This document shows positions 18,547-27,454 of a DNA stretch of 64,000 bases, piece after piece. The position numbers and the translations under genes are program-made. The notes under the pieces are model-generated. The model did no database searches. It was not told where the DNA came from and saw nothing but the letters and a program-made list of their open reading frames with translations. Within the stretch, counting starts at the first letter, position 1; every line of letters starts with the position of its first letter. The DNA comes from Soonwooa sp032078105. GTDB taxonomy: Bacteria; Bacteroidota; Bacteroidia; Flavobacteriales; Weeksellaceae. The DNA is taken from NCBI GenBank assembly GCA_046269235.1, contig JBJZOS010000001.1:310001-374000 (forward strand), in the 5' to 3' direction.

Positions 18547-19779
18547 ATGTCAATATTAGAAATGAAAGTCCCTTCACCGGGAGAATCTATCACAGAAGTT
18601 GAAATTGCAACTTGGTTAGTTAAAGATGGCGATTATGTTGAAAAAGATCAACCTATTGCAGAAGTAGATTCGGACAAAGCGACGCTTGAACTTCCTGCTG
18701 AAGAAAGTGGTGTTATTACTCTAAAAGCTGAAGAAGGTGATGTGGTACAAGTAGGACAAGTGGTTTGTCTTATCGATATGAGTGCTGCTAAAACAGAAGG
18801 TGCTGCGCCTGCTGTTGATGCGCCAAAAGCTGAAGCTCCAAAAGTAGAAGAGAAAAAAGAAGAACCTAAAAAAGAAGCGCCAGTTGCTGCAACGTATGCT
18901 AGCAATACGCCTTCTCCTGCTGCTAAGAAAATTCTTGACGAAAAAGGAATCGAACCAGCTCAAGTACAAGGTACGGGTCGCGATGGTAGAATTATTAAAG
19001 ATGATGCCGTTAAAGCTGTTCCGGCAATGGGTTCTGCATCTTCAACTAACGGAAGTAGAGCACAGACAACAACTAAATTATCTGTATTAAGAAGAAAAAT
19101 CGCTGCAAGATTAGTTTCTGTTAAAAATGAAACGGCGATGCTGACAACTTTCAACGAAGTTGATATGTCAGAAATCTTCAGAATCAGAAAACAATATAAA
19201 GAAGAATTCGCTGCTAAACATGGTGTAGGATTAGGCTTTATGTCGTTCTTTACCAAAGCGGTTACAAGAGCTTTAGAATTATATCCAGATGTTAACGCAT
19301 CTATCGACGGTGATTTTAAAATTAACTATGATTTCTGTGATATTTCTATCGCGGTTTCAGGACCGAAAGGTCTTATGGTACCCGTTTTGAGAAATGCAGA
19401 AAACATGACATTAAGAAGTGTTGAAGCTAATATCAAAGATTTAGCAACTAAAGTTAGAGATGGTAAAATCACCGTTGACGAGATGACGGGAGGTACATTT
19501 ACAATTACCAATGGTGGAACTTTTGGATCGATGATGTCTACACCAATTATCAATCCACCACAATCTGCAATTTTGGGTATGCATAACATTATCCAAAGAC
19601 CAGTTGCTGTTGATGGTCAAGTGGTTATCCGTCCAATGATGTACGTTGCGATGTCTTACGACCACCGTATTATCGATGGTAAAGAGTCTGTAGGATTCCT
19701 AGTTGCAGTTAAAGAAGCAATCGACAATCCAGTAGAATTCTTAATGGGTGGCGACGAGAGAAAAGCCCTAGAACTTTAA
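18547..19779 (+). CDS. sucB: 2-oxoglutarate dehydrogenase E2 (dihydrolipoyl succinyltransferase)
   Basis: E2 forms the core of the oxoglutarate dehydrogenase complex. The protein has 410 residues. The lipoyl domain (residues 1-77) carries EVDSDKATLEL with the lipoylated Lys44. A linker rich in Ala, Lys, Glu and Pro covers about residues 80-118. The peripheral-subunit-binding domain follows (SPAAKKILDEKGIEPAQVQG). The acyltransferase domain spans about 175-410, with GGTFTITNGGTFGSMMSTP and the catalytic SYDHRIIDG near 377-385. It is the last gene of sucAB and is followed by a GC-rich terminator. Confidence 0.98.
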   Translation: MSILEMKVPSPGESITEVEIATWLVKDGDYVEKDQPIAEVDSDKATLELPAEESGVITLKAEEGDVVQVGQVVCLIDMSAAKTEGAAPAVDAPKAEAPKVEEKKEEPKKEAPVAATYASNTPSPAAKKILDEKGIEPAQVQGTGRDGRIIKDDAVKAVPAMGSASSTNGSRAQTTTKLSVLRRKIAARLVSVKNETAMLTTFNEVDMSEIFRIRKQYKEEFAAKHGVGLGFMSFFTKAVTRALELYPDVNASIDGDFKINYDFCDISIAVSGPKGLMVPVLRNAENMTLRSVEANIKDLATKVRDGKITVDEMTGGTFTITNGGTFGSMMSTPIINPPQSAILGMHNIIQRPVAVDGQVVIRPMMYVAMSYDHRIIDGKESVGFLVAVKEAIDNPVEFLMGGDERKALEL

Positions 19780-19801
19780 TATCGTACTTTAGATACACAA
19801 T

Positions 19802-19829
19802 ATCCCGCTCATTTCGGCGGGATTTTTGT
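19802..19829 (+). terminator. Terminator after sucB
   Basis: The stem atcccgc (19802-19808) / gcgggat (19817-19823) is followed by tttttg. It lies 22 bases after the sucB stop. Confidence 0.9.
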
Positions 19830-19854
19830 ATTATAACATTTATAAACTTAAGCC

Positions 19855-20241
19855 ATGGTTTCAAAAACGACTTCTCAGATTCAGGTTACGGTTCATACAG
19901 AGTACGATTTCAAAAACAGTTTTCCGTTGGATAATCGTTTCACGTTTCGTTATTACATTATGATCCAAAATATGGGGCAAGAAACAGTACAGCTTCTTAA
20001 CCGAAAATGGCAGATTTATGATTTAGGTTATGGTCAATCCAAAGTTGAAGGAGAGGGCGTTATCGGCTTGCAACCAGTTATAGAAGCAGGACAAACGTTT
20101 AAGTATTTTTCGAATGTGGTTTTGTCCTCAGGGATGGGTAATATGAAGGGTCAGTATCTTTTTCTAAATGTCAACACCAATGAAAAATTTGAGGTGGAAA
20201 TCCCTAAGTTTAGTTTGGTTTCGGAAATTTTGAGTAACTAA
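19855..20241 (+). CDS. apaG: ApaG family protein
   Basis: A 128-residue protein of the ApaG (DUF525) immunoglobulin-like fold. Conserved features are YYIMIQNMGQETVQLLNRKWQI, GYGQSKVEGEGVIGLQPVIEAG, YFSNVVLSSGMGNMKGQYLF and the closing F-VEIPKF. ApaG is linked in the literature to Co2+/Mg2+ handling, and the same fold occurs in F-box proteins; its biochemical function is not settled. The protein is cytoplasmic. The 3' end overlaps by 4 bases the convergent exonuclease gene. Confidence 0.95.
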   Translation: MVSKTTSQIQVTVHTEYDFKNSFPLDNRFTFRYYIMIQNMGQETVQLLNRKWQIYDLGYGQSKVEGEGVIGLQPVIEAGQTFKYFSNVVLSSGMGNMKGQYLFLNVNTNEKFEVEIPKFSLVSEILSN

Positions 20242-20792
20242 AGTTGCTTAATGTTTTTTAGGAAATAACCGTTGATTTCGTCATTTCTTGTTAGCATCAG
20301 ATGTTCAAAACCTAGCAAAGAAATTTTAGCGCAGACTTCTGCATCATCGCCTGCTCTGTGATGATTAAAGCTTATATGATGATGATCCGCTAGACTTCGA
20401 AGACCGTAAGTTTTTAAGTTTTTCCAAGATTTTTTCGCTAAAGAAATACTACACAAATAATTGATTTTCGGTTTAAAAAAACCATAATAATCAAGGCAAC
20501 TTCTCAGTACACTAGCATCGAAAGACGCATTATGAGCAATCATCAAATTGCCATACATTAATTCTTCAGCCTCGTGCCAGATATCTTCAAAAACAGGCGC
20601 GTCAGCAACATCGTCTGGCGATATGCCATGCACTTCGATATTTTTTGGATGGAAGTAAGGGAAACTTGGCGGTTTTATTAACCAAGTTTTCGTTGTGACA
20701 ATTTCACCATTTTCTACCACACAGATTCCCATTTCGCAAGCAGAATTCCGTTCGTGTGTAGCTGTTTCAAAATCTATTGCAACAAAATCCAT
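20238..20792 (-). CDS. 3'-5' exonuclease of the DnaQ-like (DEDDh) type
   Basis: A 184-residue stand-alone exonuclease domain. Exo I is FVAIDFETA with the metal ligands Asp7 and Glu9. Exo II is LMIAHNASFDASVLRS. Exo III is HHRAGDDAEVCA with the DEDDh His and Asp. It resembles the proofreading epsilon subunit and small bacterial exonucleases. No polymerase or UvrC-like partner domain is fused, and no repair gene is adjacent. The 3' end overlaps convergent apaG by 4 bases. The role, in DNA or RNA trimming, is unresolved. Confidence 0.93.
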   Translation of the reverse strand: MDFVAIDFETATHERNSACEMGICVVENGEIVTTKTWLIKPPSFPYFHPKNIEVHGISPDDVADAPVFEDIWHEAEELMYGNLMIAHNASFDASVLRSCLDYYGFFKPKINYLCSISLAKKSWKNLKTYGLRSLADHHHISFNHHRAGDDAEVCAKISLLGFEHLMLTRNDEINGYFLKNIKQL

Positions 20793-20923
20793 TTTTATCT
20801 TTTTTAAACAAAAAACCTAATACAATTTAACCTAAATTCTGAGGGAAGCAAATCACTGTCGGTTGGTCTGATTTTTTAAATAATCTAAAAGACAAAAATC
20901 ATCAACCAACAACCACATTAGCA

Positions 20924-21886
20924 TTACCTCAAAAAATGTTTAAAAATAAGCCATTTAGTTTGATAATAATCTTTAATTTGATGTTTTTGACGACGCTTTA
21001 ATGTTTCTCGAAATTGTCCATAAAATCCAAAATGTGATCTCACAATTGCCAAAGTGTGCGAAAATCCATCTTTAAACATCATATATAATCCCGCAATGCT
21101 GTCTAAACAGAGACGGAACAATATTAAATATAATTTGTTAGATGGAAGATTCTTCAACATCATACTTAGATTATTTCTGAAGTTGAGGTAAGTTTTTTGC
21201 GGATTTCGTTTTTTTAACGTTCCACCACCAACGTGATACACTGTCGATTGTCCACAATAATAGATTTTGCGACCATTATTTATTAATCGCCAACAAAGAT
21301 CAATCTCTTCCTGATGCGCAAAAAATCGCTCATCGAAACCTTTCTCATTCCAGAAATCTTTAGCACGGATAAATAAAGCACAACCCGAAGCCCAAAATAT
21401 TTGCGTAATATCATTGTATTGTCCTTTGTCTTCTTCAATAGTTTCAAATTCGCGACCACGGCAATACGGATAGCCAAGATTGTCGATGAAACCACCGCCC
21501 GCGCCAGCAAATTCAAATTTATTTCTATTATTAAAATCTAAAATTTTTGGCTGAATTGCCGCAATATAGTCATCTTTTTTAAATAGATCTATGATCGGTT
21601 CTGTCCAGTTTTCGGTAACTTCAACATCAGAATTAAGAAGACAGTAGATGTCGGCGCAAATGTCTTTTAGACCTTCATTATATCCACCAGCAAATCCAAA
21701 ATTTTCTTTATTTAAAACTTGTTTTACGTGTGGATAATTCTTAGAAATCCAAGCTACAGAATCATCTGTTGACGCATTATCTATGACGTAGATTTCGGCT
21801 TGCTGACTATATTTAATTAAAGTTGGTAAGAATTTTTCTAGCCATGATTTTCCGTTCCAGTTAAGGATTGCAATTGCTAATCTCAT
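20924..21886 (-). CDS. Glycosyltransferase family 2 protein
   Basis: A 320-residue protein with the GT-A fold: AIAILNWNGKSWLEKFLPTL at the N-terminus, VIDNASTDDSV at 35-44, NFGFAGGYNEG, and the metal-binding NSD at 85-87. The acceptor side shows ASGCALFIRAKDFWNEKGFDE and EEIDLCWRLINNGRKI, the pattern of rhamnosyl-type GT2 enzymes. A hydrophobic segment near 255-275 may associate with the membrane. It overlaps the upstream acyltransferase-like gene by 4 bases, so the two form an operon, probably for lipid or surface-glycan assembly. The sugar and acceptor cannot be told from sequence. Confidence 0.93.
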   Translation of the reverse strand: MRLAIAILNWNGKSWLEKFLPTLIKYSQQAEIYVIDNASTDDSVAWISKNYPHVKQVLNKENFGFAGGYNEGLKDICADIYCLLNSDVEVTENWTEPIIDLFKKDDYIAAIQPKILDFNNRNKFEFAGAGGGFIDNLGYPYCRGREFETIEEDKGQYNDITQIFWASGCALFIRAKDFWNEKGFDERFFAHQEEIDLCWRLINNGRKIYYCGQSTVYHVGGGTLKKRNPQKTYLNFRNNLSMMLKNLPSNKLYLILFRLCLDSIAGLYMMFKDGFSHTLAIVRSHFGFYGQFRETLKRRQKHQIKDYYQTKWLIFKHFLR

Positions 21887-22791
21887 GGGTTTGCTTCGTA
21901 TTGTTTAATAGAATCTTGATATTTCCAACGTCTATGTGACCAAAGCCAATTATCTGGACTTTTTTGGATGGTATTTTCTAACAATTTGTGAAATTTTTTA
22001 ACCACTTCATATTGCTCAAAGTTTTCGCCATCAGGATAAATTCTGTAATAATTAACTTGATAAAAACCGCGTTTTACCTTTTTCATATTGCAATAAATAA
22101 AGGCTAAATTTAATTTTTGAGATAATCTGTCGTAACCGATAAAAGCTGGTGTTGGTTGATTTAGAAATTTTAAACCATATGTAATATGCGAGAAATGTGG
22201 CGTTTGATCCGCAACAAACATGTAAATTGAGTTACCATCGTTTGGACTTTTCAAAATTTGTTTAATGACTTCGTTGGCTTCGAGAGATTTGTTGTTAAAA
22301 CGATTTCTCACGAATTTAATTTTCTCTTCCCAAAATTTACTATTCATTTTTCGATAAACGGGATGACAATTTTCTTGCGGAACCATTGTCGCCAAAGCAT
22401 TAAACCATTCCCAGTTAAAAACGTGTCCAGAAAGTAATATAATATTTTTGCCTTCGTCTTGTGCTTCTGAAAACAAATCACGGTTAAGATGCTGAACGCG
22501 AACTTTAAGCTCGGTTTCAGAAATTGTAAACGCTTTTAACATTTCAACAATATAATCACAAAAATTGATGAAAAATTGTTTTTGAATACGCACCAATTCG
22601 TCGTGCGTTTTGTCTGGGAAAGAATTCTTAAGATTGTCATAAACGACTTGTTTTCTGTAGCCAACGATGTGATAATTGACAAATGACATCACGTCCGAAA
22701 AAGCATACAAAACCCGTAAAGGCAGTTTTGATAACAATAATAATATGTTGAATAATATTTGGTTCAAAATTTGTAAAAAGAATAACAACAA
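21883..22791 (-). CDS. LpxL/HtrB-like lysophospholipid acyltransferase family protein
   Basis: A 302-residue protein of the lipid A acyltransferase family. The N-terminal hydrophobic segment (about residues 8-28) anchors it to the inner membrane. The catalytic H-X4-E motif is GHVFNWEWFN (His123, Glu128). Downstream, VADQTPHF and LWSHRRWKY match the family; the last is the usual end of LpxL-type proteins. It would transfer an acyl chain to lipid A or an aminolipid; the substrate is not resolved. It is the first gene of a two-gene operon with the GT2 gene and is divergent from the thioredoxin gene. Confidence 0.92.
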   Translation of the reverse strand: MLLFFLQILNQILFNILLLLSKLPLRVLYAFSDVMSFVNYHIVGYRKQVVYDNLKNSFPDKTHDELVRIQKQFFINFCDYIVEMLKAFTISETELKVRVQHLNRDLFSEAQDEGKNIILLSGHVFNWEWFNALATMVPQENCHPVYRKMNSKFWEEKIKFVRNRFNNKSLEANEVIKQILKSPNDGNSIYMFVADQTPHFSHITYGLKFLNQPTPAFIGYDRLSQKLNLAFIYCNMKKVKRGFYQVNYYRIYPDGENFEQYEVVKKFHKLLENTIQKSPDNWLWSHRRWKYQDSIKQYEANP

Positions 22792-22820
22792 AGTTACGGA
22801 AAAGCTATCGATTTATTCTT

Positions 22821-22828
22821 TAGTTTTG
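22821..22828 (+). promoter_or_regulatory. -7 box for the thioredoxin-like gene
   Basis: TAGTTTTG matches TAnnTTTG and lies 30 bases before the ATG at 22859, in the divergent gap with the acyltransferase gene. No clear -33 element. Confidence 0.45.
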
Positions 22829-22858
22829 TAAATGTAAAGTGATTAAAATACGGAAAAT

Positions 22859-23413
22859 ATGCGAAAAGTAAAAGGTCTAGTGCTAAGCCTTGGCGTGTTG
22901 TTGTTAGGAAGCACCGTTTTCAAAGCGCAAACTACTGACACAACAAAAGCTGCGGTAACTCTAGATGCAGCAGCAAAAAAGAAAGCAGCTGACGAGGAGA
23001 AAGCACGTCTCAAAAAACCTTATGATCCCAAGGCTGATGCCGCAAAAGATATAAAAGCTTTGGTGGCCACTGCAAAAAAAGAAAATAAAAATATTATTCT
23101 ACAAGCTGGTGGTAACTGGTGTATTTGGTGTTTGAGGTTCAACGATTTTGTTGAAAAAACGCCTGAGTTGAAGTCAATTGTTGATAACAATTATTTATAT
23201 TATCACCTCAATTATTCGCCAGATAATAAAAATGAAAAGGTCTTTAAAGAGTACGGAAATCCTGGTGATAAGTATGGTTATCCTGTTTTCATAATTTTAG
23301 ATAAAAATGGAAAAATGATTCATGTACAAGATAGTTCCGTCTTAGAAGCTGAAAAAGGTTATGCATTGGAGAAAGTCAAAGAGTTTTTTGAAAGTTGGAA
23401 ACCGAAAAGTTAG
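22859..23413 (+). CDS. Exported thioredoxin-fold protein
   Basis: A 184-residue protein. Residues 1-24 form a signal peptide ending FKA-QTT. A charged, Ala/Lys-rich linker follows (about 25-65), then a thioredoxin fold with the active site GGNWCIWCLRF (Cys88, Cys91), a CxxC with an Ile-Trp centre, and the cis-proline region YGYPVFIILDKNGK. It is probably a periplasmic thiol-disulfide protein; whether it reduces or oxidises is not evident. It is a single-gene unit with its own -7 box and a strong terminator. Confidence 0.9.
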   Translation: MRKVKGLVLSLGVLLLGSTVFKAQTTDTTKAAVTLDAAAKKKAADEEKARLKKPYDPKADAAKDIKALVATAKKENKNIILQAGGNWCIWCLRFNDFVEKTPELKSIVDNNYLYYHLNYSPDNKNEKVFKEYGNPGDKYGYPVFIILDKNGKMIHVQDSSVLEAEKGYALEKVKEFFESWKPKS

Positions 23414-23417
23414 ATAG

Positions 23418-23446
23418 AAAGCCAAGATTTTGCTTGGCTTTTTTGT
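23418..23446 (+). terminator. Terminator after the thioredoxin-like gene
   Basis: The stem aaagccaag (23418-23426) / cttggcttt (23433-23441) is followed by tttttg. Confidence 0.92.
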
Positions 23447-23515
23447 TTAATTAAATAAAATCAAAATCATACCGATATGTAATTTTGATAATGTGATAGT
23501 TAGTAAATTTAAATC

Positions 23516-24715
23516 ATGCAAGATTATCAAGTCAAACCGAATTTTAAAGACTCGCAACATTTCAAAACTTTTTGGAGCAAAGGCAATGGGAAGCAGCTTC
23601 AAGAATGGAGTGGAGCAGAAGTGTCTTTTAAAGATTGGGAAAAATTCGCACCTTATTTTTATCAATGTGACGAAGTTGGCGATCAAGTTGTAAAGGATCT
23701 TTATTTTAAATCTTCCTTTGTACAAGCAACTTCTACCATAAAAACATATATTGAAAATGGTGTTGATTTTAAGGATCCCGAAATTGCAGACAGTCTAAAA
23801 GTTTTATTTAAATAAACACAAAATATCCCTGATTGGCTTGATTGGAATCTTGTAGAAAAAGGCTCGGAGTTGTGTCAAATTGCTGGGATAAATGCCTTAA
23901 TAATTCTTCGCGATTATGTGTTAATGGGCGGCTACGATTATGCCTATCTCAACAAACCTCTTATTTTGACAGGTGCACTAAAGAAAGGTGCAGTCAAAAG
24001 ATTGGCAGGCACACTTAATTTTTGGGTGAATGTGACTCGAAAAGATGCTCTGCAAGTTCATAAAAAAGGTTACGGATTTTGTATTACAACGCGATTGATT
24101 CATTCGTATTCTCGTTTGATGATTTTAGAAAAAAACAAAAATTGGGATACAAAAAACTGGGGACTTCCGATTAATTCTTGGGATATGATGGCGACCTATA
24201 TTGGATTTTCCTTGATGTTTTTGCAAGGATTACACAAATTGGAAGTACAAATTACCGAAGAACACGAGGAAGGTTTGTTTCATCTTTGGAAATATATTGG
24301 TTATTTAATAGGTATACCGGATGATATTTTACCAAATGATAGAAAAGAAGCTGTAGAATTTTTCTATATGTGGACGGCAACGCAACCAGCTTCTGATGAG
24401 GATTCTAAGCATTTAGCAAAATCTTTATTGGACGAAAATCTAGAAACGCCAACACTCAAATATCAGTTCCAAAGAAGAAATCTTCGTTATCTGCACGTCG
24501 GACTCAATTGGTTTTTGTTGGATGATGAGACTAACAAGCGCCTCGGAATTGAAAAGGTTAAGTTTCCTTATGCTTTTGCAAAATTTTTAAAATTGAGAAA
24601 TCGATTATTTTACCGTTTTGCAAGTCGCGAAAAGCAAATACAAATTGGCGCAAGCGCACAAGAAAAAGTGCTGGCGGATTATTTGAGAACCGCTCCGCGA
24701 AATATTCATCAGTAA
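23516..24715 (+). pseudogene. MpaB-type (DUF2236) oxygenase, interrupted by one in-frame TAA
   Basis: Frame 23516-24715 encodes a 398-residue protein of the oxygenase MpaB / DUF2236 family, broken by a single TAA at 23813-23815 (codon 100). Both halves are in the same frame with no indel: the upstream half ends IADSLKVLFK, and the downstream half resumes at once with TQNIPDWLDWNLVEKG. The C-terminal half keeps the family signature TTRLIHSYSRLMI, whose His/Arg residues belong to the heme-binding part of this family, and LPINSWDMMATYIGFS. MpaB/Lcp-like proteins are heme-containing oxygenases acting on hydrophobic substrates. The TTG at 23870 could open the second half but would lose the N-terminal third. 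A recent nonsense mutation or a sequencing error fits best. Confidence 0.85.
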
Positions 24716-24719
24716 ATTG

Positions 24720-26081
24720 CTATAGCAATTTCTTTATCCAATTCAATTTTTTATCAGAATATGGTGGATATTTAAGGTTAGTTTCTCCCCAAGTTGCTCT
24801 TTTTAAAACAGATTTTTGATGCGTAAAAGTTTCAAAACCATATTTTCCGTGGTAATTTCCAATTCCAGAATTACCAACGCCACCAAATGCTAGGTTGTCA
24901 TTGGTTAAATGCATGACGACATCGTTGATGCAGCCGCCACCGAAAGAAATCTCGCTCGTAAATTTTTCGATTTCGTTTGAATTATTGCTGAAAAGATAAG
25001 CTGATAAAGGTTTTTCGTGATTTCGTATTTGATCCAAAGCTTTATCAAAATTATCGTATAGCAAAATCGGAAGAATCGGTCCAAAAATTTCTTCTTGCAT
25101 AATTCTGTCACCCCAATTTATCGGATACAAAAGCGTCGGTGGGATGTAGAGTTTATCTAAATCTATTGTTCCACCGAAAATTATTTTTGTATCATCAATC
25201 AGGTTTTGAAGTCTATTAAAATGTTTTTCGTTGATGATTCTTGTAAAATGAGAACTGTTCGGTTGATAATCGTTTTTTTGAACTTGGTTTTTTAATATTT
25301 CAATAAACTTGGTTGCTACTTTTTTATCAACTAAAATATAATCTGGTGCCACGCAGGTTTGACCTGCATTTAAAAATTTTCCCCAAATAATTCGTTTTGC
25401 AGCAACTTCCAAGTTAGCATTTTCGGTAACCAAAGCTGGACTTTTTCCACCCAATTCTAAAGTTACCGGCGTTAGATTCTTTGCTGCAGCTTCGTAAACT
25501 ATTTTTCCAACTTGTGGACTTCCCGTGAAAAATATCTTGTCAAATTTTAGTTTTAGAAGTGCGGTAGTTTCTGGAACCCCACCAATTTCTACATGTAAAA
25601 CTCGCTCATCAAAATTTTCATTGAGTAACTCCGCCATCAATTTCATGCTGTTTTCTGCAACTTCGCTTGGTTTTAGAATACAAGTGTTTCCTGCTGCAAT
25701 TGCAGAAATCATCGGACAAATGGAAAGTTGATAAGGATAATTCCAAGCGCCAATCACCAAGCTGCAACCCAAAGGATCTTGATAAATTTTTGAGGAACCA
25801 GGTAGATTCGGTAAGTTTGTTCTTACTGATTTCGGTTTCATCAAGTTTTTTAGATTCTTCAAATAATAATTAATTTCACCGTAAATAATCGATAATTCAG
25901 TTGTGTAAGTATCAAATTGCGATTTCCCACAATCCTTGTCAATCGCTTCGTAGAAACGATTTTCGTTAGCAGAAATAACTTGTTTCAGTGTTTTTAATTG
26001 TGTTTTTCTAAAGTCTAAACTTTTGGTAGCTTGACTATTAAAAAACGCACGTTGATTTTCTAGAATCGTTTGGATAGACAT
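24720..26081 (-). CDS. NAD(P)-dependent aldehyde dehydrogenase (class-3 type)
   Basis: A 453-residue aldehyde dehydrogenase of the short class-3/AlkH-like kind. The nucleotide-binding motif FTGSPQVGK is at 185-193, the general base is Glu209 in LELGGKSPA, and the nucleophile is Cys243 in NAGQTCVAPDY. The C-terminal EEIFGPILPIL and FGGVGNSGIGNYHGKYGFETFTH are diagnostic of the class. Such enzymes oxidise medium- and long-chain fatty aldehydes to acids. It is convergent with the broken MpaB gene (4-base gap) and divergent from the SDR gene. A shared lipid-aldehyde pathway is possible but only inferred. Confidence 0.95.
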   Translation of the reverse strand: MSIQTILENQRAFFNSQATKSLDFRKTQLKTLKQVISANENRFYEAIDKDCGKSQFDTYTTELSIIYGEINYYLKNLKNLMKPKSVRTNLPNLPGSSKIYQDPLGCSLVIGAWNYPYQLSICPMISAIAAGNTCILKPSEVAENSMKLMAELLNENFDERVLHVEIGGVPETTALLKLKFDKIFFTGSPQVGKIVYEAAAKNLTPVTLELGGKSPALVTENANLEVAAKRIIWGKFLNAGQTCVAPDYILVDKKVATKFIEILKNQVQKNDYQPNSSHFTRIINEKHFNRLQNLIDDTKIIFGGTIDLDKLYIPPTLLYPINWGDRIMQEEIFGPILPILLYDNFDKALDQIRNHEKPLSAYLFSNNSNEIEKFTSEISFGGGCINDVVMHLTNDNLAFGGVGNSGIGNYHGKYGFETFTHQKSVLKRATWGETNLKYPPYSDKKLNWIKKLL

Positions 26082-26172
26082 TTTAAGTGATATTTTACGA
26101 ATATAAAAATAAGGAAATAAGTCTTGCTTTTTGTAGCTTTTAATTATATTTATTGAAAATAGAAATCACTAT

Positions 26173-26979
26173 ATGAACTTCACTGGGAAAACGGTTTTAA
26201 TAACGGGTGGCGCTTCGGGTATCGGAAAAATTATGGGTAGAAAAGTCCTTGAAAGAGGTGCTAAAACCTTGATAATTTGGGACATCAATGACGCGGGAAT
26301 TGAAGCTGTGAAACAAGAGTTTTCTTCTTTAAAAGGAAAAATTATAGCTTATAAAGTTGATGTTTCTAATGTCGAAAACTTGCTTGATATTTCTTCCCAA
26401 ACCAAACGAGACGTTGATGCAGTCGACGTGTTGATCAATAATGCGGGAATTGTGGTTGGAAAATTTTTTCACGAACATTCGCATGAGAATATTTCTAAAA
26501 CGATGGCGATAAATGCCGATGCGATTATGCATATTACTTTAGAATTTCTTCCCGAAATGATGCTACGCAATGCTGGCTCTATTTGTAATATTTGCTCGTC
26601 GGCTGGTCTTATTTCGAACCCGAAAATGTCTGTTTATGCGGCCTCCAAATGGGCGGCTCTTGGCTGGAGCGACAGTCTTCGACTGGAAATGGAAGCACTG
26701 AAAAAGAATATTTCTGTGACCACCGTTATGCCTTTCTACATTAATACAGGAATGTTTGATGGTGTGAAATCTAAACTATTGCCGATTCTTGACCCAGAAA
26801 AAACTTCAGAAAAAATTATTCGCGCCATCGAAAAGCAAACCAAAATGTTGGCAATGCCGCTGCCATATTGGTTTATCCGACTAGGTCAAGGGATTTTGCC
26901 TTTATCCATTTTTGATTGGACGATGCGCAATATTTTCGGGATTTATGACACGATGAAAGATTTTAAAGGAAGAAACTAA
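26173..26979 (+). CDS. Short-chain dehydrogenase/reductase
   Basis: A 268-residue SDR. The cofactor motif TGGASGIG is at residues 11-18, LINNAGIVVG follows, the Ser of ICSSAG and the catalytic YAASK (Tyr155, Lys159) are present. The C-terminal part (about 205-268), with a hydrophobic stretch PYWFIRLGQGILPLSIFDW, suggests a membrane-associated lipid-active SDR like RDH10/DHRS-type proteins. It is divergent from the aldehyde dehydrogenase. The substrate is unknown. Confidence 0.93.
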   Translation: MNFTGKTVLITGGASGIGKIMGRKVLERGAKTLIIWDINDAGIEAVKQEFSSLKGKIIAYKVDVSNVENLLDISSQTKRDVDAVDVLINNAGIVVGKFFHEHSHENISKTMAINADAIMHITLEFLPEMMLRNAGSICNICSSAGLISNPKMSVYAASKWAALGWSDSLRLEMEALKKNISVTTVMPFYINTGMFDGVKSKLLPILDPEKTSEKIIRAIEKQTKMLAMPLPYWFIRLGQGILPLSIFDWTMRNIFGIYDTMKDFKGRN

Positions 26980-27454
26980 AGGAGAAACTAAGTCAGTTTT
27001 TACAGAAATGTGATCTAAGGTTTGAGAATTTACAAATTCTGAATTCTGTATTATTTTTGCTTTTTATTTTCGTCATTTTTTTATTTTCAAGCAAGGTAAT
27101 GCGGAATGGATGCCAAAATGAAATCATGCATGCCATTAATTGCATCCTATTTCTTGGTTTTATCGAAGATTACGTTTTGATATTGATGTAGATTGCTGGA
27201 CCTAAGTGTAATTGGTATGAAACTAAATATTTGGTAGTTTTTCCATTTTTAAATCTTTTTCTTTAGTTTCTAGAAATCAAATTTTTTAAATGGACTATTT
27301 GTGCTGCTTTATTATTGTTAAGTCCTATTTATAAAGCTTCCTTCAAAGAAAGTTGATTGAAGTTTTGAGCTTTTATATTAAACCTAAAAGAATTAAGATT
27401 AAAATTAAAACCTGATATTTTCTGATCTGAAATATCATTTTCATAATTTTATAA
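26980..27454. other. Non-coding gap between the SDR gene and the AraC remnant
   Basis: About 475 AT-rich bases with stops in all frames. It could hold the eroded N-terminal (cupin-like) half of the AraC gene that follows, since that gene keeps only its C-terminal part, but no frame gave a sequence I could recognise. No terminator hairpin or clear promoter was found. Confidence 0.4.

Noticed and set aside
23870..24715. Independent 281-residue gene starting at TTG 23870
   Set aside because: It is in the same frame as the upstream half with only one stop between. The family sequence continues before the TTG, so this is the second half of a broken gene.
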